NCBI GenBank assembly: GCA_023389315.1
Contig: JAEWEQ010000008.1
Span: 1-25,831 of the forward strand
Length of the DNA: 25,831 nt
From: Actinomycetes bacterium
GTDB taxonomy: Bacteria > Actinomycetota > Actinomycetes > Actinomycetales > Actinomycetaceae
Direction: 5' to 3'
Position numbers and translations under genes: made by a program. This document shows, in pieces, positions 21,160 through 25,831 of the stretch; position 1 is the first letter of the stretch, and each line of letters begins with the position of its first letter. The notes beneath the pieces were generated by a model. The model ran no database searches. It had not been told where the DNA came from and worked only from the letters and a program-made list of their open reading frames with translations.

Positions 21160-22203
21160 TTATTTCAGGTACTCGTTGGTGACGGTTTCCGGCAGGGAAA
21201 CCTCGGCGCCCATTAGTCCCGGGATGGAGCTGAGGAAGGATTCCATCTGCTCCCACAGCTTTTCATCCTGTGTCAGATCTACCTTGCCACTGGGTGCCAG
21301 TAGCTTAGCGGTGGCTTCGGCAGTGGCTTTAGCATTCTGGCGCGCCTTGTCATCGCTCAATCCGGGATCGCGTTTTTGGGTGGCGGTCACCGCGGCATCT
21401 AGGTCGTCGACGAATGCTTGCATGCCCTCTCCGATGGCCGCCAGGGTCTGGCGTACTTGTTCCCCGTGGGTGCGAGCATATTCACCGGTGGTGACAATGG
21501 TTGCGCCCACCAGCGGTACCTGCCCGGAGGCGGTGAGGGGGATTTCGCGGATTTTCATGCCGATTTGGCGTAGCTGTACCGAATCGTTGTTAGTAAAGCC
21601 CACGATGGCGTCCACCTGGTCGGATTGCAGTGCCGCCATCTGCGTGTAGCCGATGGCTTTGATTTGCACGTCCTCGCGCTTCATGCCGGCGTCTTGTAGC
21701 GCGGCGAGCAGTCCGAACCAGTTGGACCCGAACTCGCCGGGTAGGCCCACGCGCAGACCTTTGAGGTCCGCGATGGATTTCACCGGGGAGTCTTCCTTCA
21801 CGATTACTACCACCGGGTAGGAGGCGTAGTATTGGCCGACCGACACCAGGTCCATACCCTGGGCGCGCGCTTGTATCATTTCATCGCCGGTAGCCACTAC
21901 CAGGTTTTCTTCTCCCGCCAGCAGTTGGGTGAATAAGCCTTCGTCGGCTCCGTGGTGGCGGATAGTGACGTCCAGCCCGTGGTCTTTGAAATAGCCGTTG
22001 TCTTCAGCCAGGTAGGTGGGTGCGAACTGCACGTTCGGAATGTAGGTAAGTCCCACGGTTACTTTGGCGTTTCCTTCGTCGCTACTGGCAGCGCTCGGGT
22101 CGCTGGAGCCGGTAGTGACAGATGATGTGCAGCCGGTGAGGGCGGTGAGAGAAGCTACCAAGGTGGCGGTTGCCAGGGCGCGACGGGTGAGGCGGGCGGA
22201 CAT
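21160..22203 (-). CDS. ribY: Riboflavin ABC transporter substrate-binding lipoprotein RibY
   Basis: 347 residues. An N-terminal lipoprotein signal (MSARLTRRALATATLVASLTALTGC) has the lipobox LTGC, giving a lipidated C25. The body is an NMT1/THI5-like periplasmic-binding fold: KVTVGLTYIPNVQFAPTYLAEDNGYFKDHGLDVTIRHHG, then LKGLRVGLPGEFGSNWFGLLAAL, then DAIVGFTNNDSVQLRQIG. This family also binds thiamine-precursor pyrimidines and similar heterocycles. The FMN riboswitch ahead of the operon points to riboflavin, matching the described RibXY transporters. AAAGGAA precedes the start. It follows ribX by 71 bp. The specificity comes from riboswitch context, and thiamine-precursor uptake is the alternative the sequence alone would allow. 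Confidence 0.85.
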   Translation of the reverse strand: MSARLTRRALATATLVASLTALTGCTSSVTTGSSDPSAASSDEGNAKVTVGLTYIPNVQFAPTYLAEDNGYFKDHGLDVTIRHHGADEGLFTQLLAGEENLVVATGDEMIQARAQGMDLVSVGQYYASYPVVVIVKEDSPVKSIADLKGLRVGLPGEFGSNWFGLLAALQDAGMKREDVQIKAIGYTQMAALQSDQVDAIVGFTNNDSVQLRQIGMKIREIPLTASGQVPLVGATIVTTGEYARTHGEQVRQTLAAIGEGMQAFVDDLDAAVTATQKRDPGLSDDKARQNAKATAEATAKLLAPSGKVDLTQDEKLWEQMESFLSSIPGLMGAEVSLPETVTNEYLK

Positions 22204-22274
22204 GGGTTTCCTTTCTACGGTGTTGCTTGTCCATCACGAGGACGGGTGGTGGCGTTGGCAGGGTTAAACGAGGT

Positions 22275-23108
22275 TCAGTATTGGCGCACCCACCACCGTT
22301 CCAGTAGGTACAGGGCGGTGTAGATAGTCATGGCGAGTACGCATAGCAGGGCGATGGTGACAAACATGCCGGCAGTGTCCACCGCGTGTCGTTGCGCGGT
22401 GAGGACCATACCCAGGCCGGTGCCACCCATCACCATCTCCCCCACTACCGCGCCCGTGATGGACAGAGTGAAGCCGTTGCGCAGGCCGGTGGTGATGGCG
22501 TGTAGTGCCAGTGGTCCTTCGATGTTCCAAAGCAGGTGCCAACCGGATGCCCCATCCAAGGTGGCGGCTTCGAGCACGTCACGGTCGAGTTGGCGCAAAC
22601 CCAGGGTGGTGGTGAGCAAAATGGGGAAGAACACCATGAGTGCGCATAGTGCCACTATGGCGGCGGTGCCATAGCCGATCCATAGAACCAGCAGGGGTGC
22701 GAGGGCGATGGCGGGGATCGCTTGGGTGGCGCCAAGGAAGGGTTCGACTGCTGCTGCTACCAGTTTGAATCGGTAGATGAGGTAGGCCAACGGGAGTGCC
22801 ACGGCGGTCCCCAGCAGGGCCCCGAGGGCGGCCTCGTAGGCGGTCCACGACAGGGCTTGCCACAGCTGGGGGCGAGCGATTTCCAGGGCGAAGCGGGAGG
22901 CAAATTCACTGGGCGAAGGCAGTGCCCAGGCCGGCAGGGAGCTGCGTTGGGTGGCCAGTTGCCAGGCGGCGACCACTAGCAGCGCCAGTAGTAGGGGCGC
23001 GGTGATGTTGGTAGCGGTGGAGGTAGCGCGCGCCGGGCGGACGGCCCGTTTCGTCTCTACGCCGGCAGTGGTAGGCCAAGGCGGGCGGACGATGGCTTTA
23101 GGTGCCAT
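22275..23108 (-). CDS. ribX: Riboflavin ABC transporter permease RibX
   Basis: 277 residues. A basic N-terminal tail of ~35 residues precedes six membrane helices of the BPD_transp_1 permease type. The cytoplasmic EAA loop that docks the ATPase is at about 180-199 (EAATLDGASGWHLLWNIEGP). The relatives are SsuC/ThiX/TauC-like permeases. It is the first gene after the FMN riboswitch and is followed by its binding protein, so it should carry riboflavin into the cell. No ATPase gene is present in this operon or elsewhere in the window, so an ATPase must be supplied from another locus. The ATG at 23108 lies directly behind a terminator hairpin; the only purine-rich run upstream (GGGGG) is part of that hairpin. 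Confidence 0.86.
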   Translation of the reverse strand: MAPKAIVRPPWPTTAGVETKRAVRPARATSTATNITAPLLLALLVVAAWQLATQRSSLPAWALPSPSEFASRFALEIARPQLWQALSWTAYEAALGALLGTAVALPLAYLIYRFKLVAAAVEPFLGATQAIPAIALAPLLVLWIGYGTAAIVALCALMVFFPILLTTTLGLRQLDRDVLEAATLDGASGWHLLWNIEGPLALHAITTGLRNGFTLSITGAVVGEMVMGGTGLGMVLTAQRHAVDTAGMFVTIALLCVLAMTIYTALYLLERWWVRQY

Positions 23109-23109
23109 T

Positions 23110-23145
23110 AAAAACCCCCGGTTCGCTAGTTCGGTAGCGCCGGGG
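23110..23145 (-). terminator. Riboswitch expression platform: terminator directly before ribX
   Basis: On the - strand CCCCGG-CGCTA, a CCGAAC loop, TAGCG-AA-CCGGGG form a two-part stem with an AA bulge, followed by GTTTTTA and then the ribX ATG. The hairpin with its U-tract is a textbook intrinsic terminator. The Gly-rich 3' arm is also the only ribosome-site-like sequence, so folding would block both elongation and initiation. Repression when FMN is bound is the normal logic for this class. Confidence 0.85.
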
Positions 23146-23232
23146 TGTGCTCATCGGGTGACGCGCTGCGCCAGTTGGCTAGGCGTTGGTGGCCGTACCA
23201 AAAGGTAAACGCAGACGCAGTGTCACTGCTTC

Positions 23233-23341
23233 GCTCCTCCCATCCGGACTTTAACCGTCGGTACTGGAATCTCACCAGTTCAACCGCTTTCGCGGGTCGC
23301 GGACTTTCACCGCCGGTTCGGACTTTCACCGACCCCGGAGC
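23233..23341 (-). ncRNA. FMN riboswitch (RFN element)
   Basis: On the - strand all conserved blocks appear in order. GCTCCGGGGTCGGTGAAAG opens the element, followed by ACCGGCGGTGAAAGTCCGCGA, a variable GC hairpin (ACCCGCGAAAGCGGT), and GAACTGGTGAGATTCCAGT. It closes with ACCGACGGTTAAAGTCCGGA and TGGGAGGAGC. GCTCC at 23341-23337 pairs with GGAGC at 23237-23233 to close stem P1. The element binds flavin mononucleotide and normally lowers expression of riboflavin synthesis or transport genes. It lies 125 bp before ribX, with the terminator in between. Its promoter is probably in the 54-bp gap after rpe (CTGACT is a possible -35), but I cannot place it firmly. Confidence 0.96.
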
Positions 23342-23395
23342 TGTTTACATCCCTAAGGTTACCCTAAAGTCAGGTGCTTTGGGGTGAAGCGAGCC

Positions 23396-24064
23396 TTAAT
23401 GCGCGCACATAGCTGCCGCGGCCGCTTGCCGCAGCTGTTCGACTTCAGCATAAGCGTCCTCGGCGCGGTATACCGCGGACCCCGCTACGAAGACGTCGGC
23501 ACCGGCCTCGGCGGCTTCGGTGATGGTCTGGCGGCTAATGCCACCGTCAACTTGGATTGCCAGTTCCAAGTCGCGGTCTTTCGCGGCTTGGCGGACGCGG
23601 CGGATTTTCTCCAGCTGGGAGCGTAGGAACGGTTGCCCACCGAATCCGGGTTCCACGGTCATCACCAGGATCATGTCGAAGGCGTCGAGGACGTCAAGGT
23701 AGTCGTGGATATCAGTGGTGGGTTTCAGCCCTAGGCCAACTTTTGCACCCAGGTGATGGATTTCGCGTGCCAGTCGCAGGGGCGCTCCGGCGGCCTCGGC
23801 GTGGAAGGTCACGGATGCAGCACCGGCTTCGGCGTAAGCGGGCGCCCACCGGTCTGGGTCGTTGATCATTAGGTGGCAGTCCAGTGGCAGGATGTCACGC
23901 GCCACCAGCGCTTCCACCACCGGCAGTCCCCAGGTGAGGTTGGGAACGAAGTGGTTGTCCATCACGTCTACGTGGGCGTAATCAGCGTTGCGGATCTTGT
24001 GTAGTTCTCCCGTCAGGTCCGCCACGTCGCAGTTGAGAATGGATGGGCTGATGGTTGGTTTCAT
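23396..24064 (-). CDS. rpe: Ribulose-phosphate 3-epimerase
   Basis: 222 residues, full length. It is a TIM barrel with all metal-site residues of the family: H31 and D33 (HVDVMDNHFVPNLTWG), H64 (DCHLMI) and D173 (IQVDGGIS). SPSIL stands near the N-terminus, VEPGFGGQPF forms the phosphate-side loop and FVAGSAVY is the last phosphate-binding segment. It interconverts ribulose 5-phosphate and xylulose 5-phosphate in the pentose phosphate pathway. The ATG follows the rsmB stop by 3 nt and its ribosome site (GGGGGAG) lies at the end of rsmB, so the two are co-translated. The fmt-rsmB-rpe order is common in actinobacteria. Confidence 0.97.
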   Translation of the reverse strand: MKPTISPSILNCDVADLTGELHKIRNADYAHVDVMDNHFVPNLTWGLPVVEALVARDILPLDCHLMINDPDRWAPAYAEAGAASVTFHAEAAGAPLRLAREIHHLGAKVGLGLKPTTDIHDYLDVLDAFDMILVMTVEPGFGGQPFLRSQLEKIRRVRQAAKDRDLELAIQVDGGISRQTITEAAEAGADVFVAGSAVYRAEDAYAEVEQLRQAAAAAMCAH

Positions 24065-24067
24065 GGT

Positions 24068-25495
24068 TCACTCCCCCGCTGTTTTCTTCAATAATGCCAA
24101 GAACATCGCGTCTGTACCGTGGATATGGGGCCACAGCTGCACCACGTCGCCCTCTGCGATGGGTGTTCCCTGCACTTCAATGGGGCTCATTGCGACCTCG
24201 TCCAGCAGTTGGGAAGCCGGGAGTACTTGCAGGTTCTTGGTATCGGCCACTGCTTCGATCTGTCGTACGGTCTCTTGCTCGTGCGGAGAACAGGTAATGT
24301 AGGCCAGTACCCCACCGGGAGCCAAGGCCCGCCAGGCGGACTGCAGCAGCTCAGCTTGTAGTTTCACCAGCCCCGGCAGGTCGCGTGCTTGGCGACGCCA
24401 CCGGGATTCGGGGCGGCGCCGCAGTGACCCCAATCCAGAGCAGGGGGCGTCCAGCAGGATCCGGTCGAAGTGGTCGCGTTGGGTGAGTTCGCGCCCATCG
24501 CCCACCTGCACCGTTACCCGCGGCATCTGGGCGACGGTGTTCTGCACTAGTTCGGCCCGGTGCGGGGCGATTTCGTTAGCCAATAGTTGGGCGCCGCGGG
24601 CTTGCGCGAAGGCGCCCAGTAGTCCGGCTTTGCCACCGGGACCGGCGCACACGTCCAACCAGCGGCGGTCAATGCCGTCCACCGGAACATTGGCGAGGGC
24701 GGTGGTAACCAGTTGCGATCCTTCGTCCTGGACTGCGGCGCGCCCATCGCGGACCGCTTCCAGCCGCCCCGGGTCGCCGCCGGAAAGAATTACTGACCAT
24801 TCAGAGAAATCCCCGGGACGCGCTGAGGTTTTCAAGAAGTATTCGGCGTCATCGGCCAGGTCAGCTGGCATGATCATGCCCGGCCGGGCGCATAGGCTTA
24901 CCAGCGGGTTATCGTTGTTTGCTGCCAGCACCTCGGGTAGTTCGCGCGGGTCGCGCCCATGCGCGGCCAGGGCGGAAGCGAAGGCACGTACCATCCACTG
25001 GGGGTGGGAGTATTCCACGCTTACCCGCTCGGCGTCACGCTTGATTTGGTGGATTTGTTCTTCCCAGTATTGGGGTCCGCGCTCCACTAGGGAGCGTCCG
25101 GACCCGTTGATAAATTTCTCAGCGCCGCGTTCGCACACGCTCTTGGCAAGTTCCACACTTTGCGCCACGGAAGCGTGGTCGGGCACGCGCAAGTGCAGGA
25201 TCTGGTGAGCGGTCATTCGCAAAATGACGCGCACCGAGGTGTCTAGCTGTGCCAAGGGTCGGTTGACGACGTGGGATAGTACCCAGTCGATGCGCCCTTG
25301 ATTGCGTAGTGTTCCGTAGGTGAGTTCGGTGGCGAAAGCGGCGTCGCGTTTATCTAGTCGGGCCCGCCAGATTGCGCCGGGCAGGATGAGGTTTGCGTAG
25401 GCGTCTTCGTCTTCTACCCGCACCAGGGTTTCGTAGGCGACCACCCGCGCTGGGGATACTCGAGAGGAGGGGCGTCGGCGCGTGTCTTTTTTCAT
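24068..25495 (-). CDS. rsmB: 16S rRNA (cytosine-C5)-methyltransferase RsmB
   Basis: 475 residues from the ATG at 25495, next to GGGA; an in-frame TTG at 25504 would add three residues. Residues ~15-145 form the NusB-like RNA-binding domain (ARVVAYETLVRVEDEDAYANLIL, then FATELTYGTLRNQGRIDWVL). The methyltransferase domain has the SAM motif DVCAGPGGKAGLLGAFA and the two cysteine motifs of m5C RNA enzymes: DAPCSGLGSLRRRPESRW and YITCSPHEQE. These supply the leaving-group and catalytic Cys. The expected target is C967 of 16S rRNA in E. coli numbering. It is located between fmt and rpe, the conserved order, but with an unusually long ~220-bp gap after fmt. Confidence 0.95.
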   Translation of the reverse strand: MKKDTRRRPSSRVSPARVVAYETLVRVEDEDAYANLILPGAIWRARLDKRDAAFATELTYGTLRNQGRIDWVLSHVVNRPLAQLDTSVRVILRMTAHQILHLRVPDHASVAQSVELAKSVCERGAEKFINGSGRSLVERGPQYWEEQIHQIKRDAERVSVEYSHPQWMVRAFASALAAHGRDPRELPEVLAANNDNPLVSLCARPGMIMPADLADDAEYFLKTSARPGDFSEWSVILSGGDPGRLEAVRDGRAAVQDEGSQLVTTALANVPVDGIDRRWLDVCAGPGGKAGLLGAFAQARGAQLLANEIAPHRAELVQNTVAQMPRVTVQVGDGRELTQRDHFDRILLDAPCSGLGSLRRRPESRWRRQARDLPGLVKLQAELLQSAWRALAPGGVLAYITCSPHEQETVRQIEAVADTKNLQVLPASQLLDEVAMSPIEVQGTPIAEGDVVQLWPHIHGTDAMFLALLKKTAGE

Positions 25496-25504
25496 TTTTC
25501 CCAA

Positions 25505-25725
25505 CTTTCAACGTGCTACGTATTTAGTGCCTCGACCGCGCTGCCGGCAGCTAGGCACTTCCTTTGATTCTATGTCTTTCCCGCCGCGGTCGAAACTAGC
25601 CCGGTGGTCGTAGGCCACCGGGCAGGCTCACCGGCGCGGGTCGGCAATGCCTACGGACGTGTCCGTGGCGGGGCCGCCGTTGCGGGTGGCTGGCGCGAAA
25701 CCAAAACCACAGACTTCAGTGCGCC
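25505..25725 (-). promoter_or_regulatory. fmt-rsmB intergenic region with several hairpins
   Basis: No gene is seen. On the - strand, from fmt onward: a 6-2-6 palindrome ACGGAC/GTCCGT (25653-25666); a perfect 9-bp stem GCCCGGTGG/CCACCGGGC (25599-25623), followed by TAGTTT, probably an fmt terminator; then TCGACCGCG (25593-25585), able to pair with CGCGGTCGA (25540-25532). The last segment also overlaps a competing hairpin, AGTGCCT/AGGCACT (25526-25532 with 25553-25559), which encloses the 12-bp palindrome GCTGCCGGCAGC (25540-25551). The two folds exclude each other. The rsmB promoter may be here, with TAAATA near 25525 as a possible -10. Confidence 0.5.
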
Positions 25726-25830
25726 TCACTCGGGGGTGCCGGTGAAGTACGCCGTCGATGCGTCCAGGCGGGCTCCCCGGGCCCAGGCGGCCGCCTCCAT
25801 GCGGGATTTCCCTGCCGGCGCCAGGGTGCA
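25726..25830 (-). CDS. fmt: Methionyl-tRNA formyltransferase (C-terminal end only)
   Basis: Only the last 34 codons and the TGA stop lie in the window. The peptide CTLAPAGKSRMEAAAWARGARLDASTAYFTGTPE keeps the C-terminal Fmt pattern P-x-G-K-x-x-M-x-x-x-x-W-x-R-G. The position directly before rsmB and rpe is the usual one for fmt, which formylates initiator Met-tRNA. The call rests on this short motif plus synteny. Confidence 0.8.
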   Translation of the reverse strand, partial: CTLAPAGKSRMEAAAWARGARLDASTAYFTGTPE

Positions 25831-25831
25831 G

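Noticed and set aside
21160..22203. Calling the binding protein a thiamine-pyrimidine transporter (ThiY)
   Set aside because: The fold permits it, but the operon is headed by an FMN riboswitch, not a TPP riboswitch, so riboflavin is the better inference.

Overview
The window looks like chromosomal DNA from a fairly GC-rich actinobacterium, probably in or near the Actinomycetaceae; this placement is inferred from gene content, not from a search. The diagnostic content is actinobacterial: RbpA, a GarA-type FHA protein, an FtsR-type MerR regulator, a fused PafB-PafC regulator beside tatA-tatC-helY, neighbouring lnt and polyprenol-phosphate mannosyltransferase genes, and DUF3866 and DUF881 proteins.

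Layout. (1) 1-3227, + strand: end of a small basic DUF1290 protein, DUF881 membrane protein, GarA/OdhI-like FHA protein, FtsR-like MerR regulator and a second MerR regulator, closed by a strong bidirectional hairpin terminator. gcvH and the bifunctional-nuclease gene found in this cluster in mycobacteria are absent. (2) 3303-9339: a divergent envelope/efflux unit. A TetR regulator faces an MMPL/RND transporter and an overlapping YhgE/Pip protein. The last ~150 residues of the MMPL protein look like a shrunken, catalytically dead ABC ATPase domain. (3) 9340-10296: an unusual intergenic region around rbpA. It holds a near-consensus actinobacterial dif (XerCD) site at 9476-9503, nine 19-bp degenerate tandem repeats, and a 14-bp-stem hairpin whose loop carries an exact 14-nt copy of one arm of dif. 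(4) 10297-18740, - strand: polyprenol-phosphate mannosyltransferase, lnt, helY, tatC, tatA and pafBC. DUF3866 diverges from pafBC across only 27 bp. (5) 19934-25830, - strand: hisG, hisE, a riboflavin transporter pair ribY-ribX under an FMN riboswitch, rpe, rsmB and the 3' end of fmt.

How it fits together. The dif site indicates that this is the chromosome terminus. Gene orientation agrees on the right, where almost everything is on the - strand, and at the left end, where the first cluster is on the + strand; the MMPL-YhgE pair opposes the trend. Housekeeping themes are cell-division and metabolic switching (GarA, FtsR), lipoprotein and mannolipid synthesis (Lnt, Ppm), Tat export, the DNA-damage response (PafBC), transcription (RbpA), histidine synthesis, riboflavin uptake and translation (Fmt, RsmB). 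Several - strand genes have a TANNNT -10 box placed exactly so that transcription would begin on the start codon, suggesting common leaderless transcripts.

All calls come from reading the sequence and from knowledge of the families; no database search was run. The parts most worth following up are the MMPL-pseudo-ATPase fusion with its YhgE partner, and the dif / half-dif hairpin / 19-bp repeat cluster.
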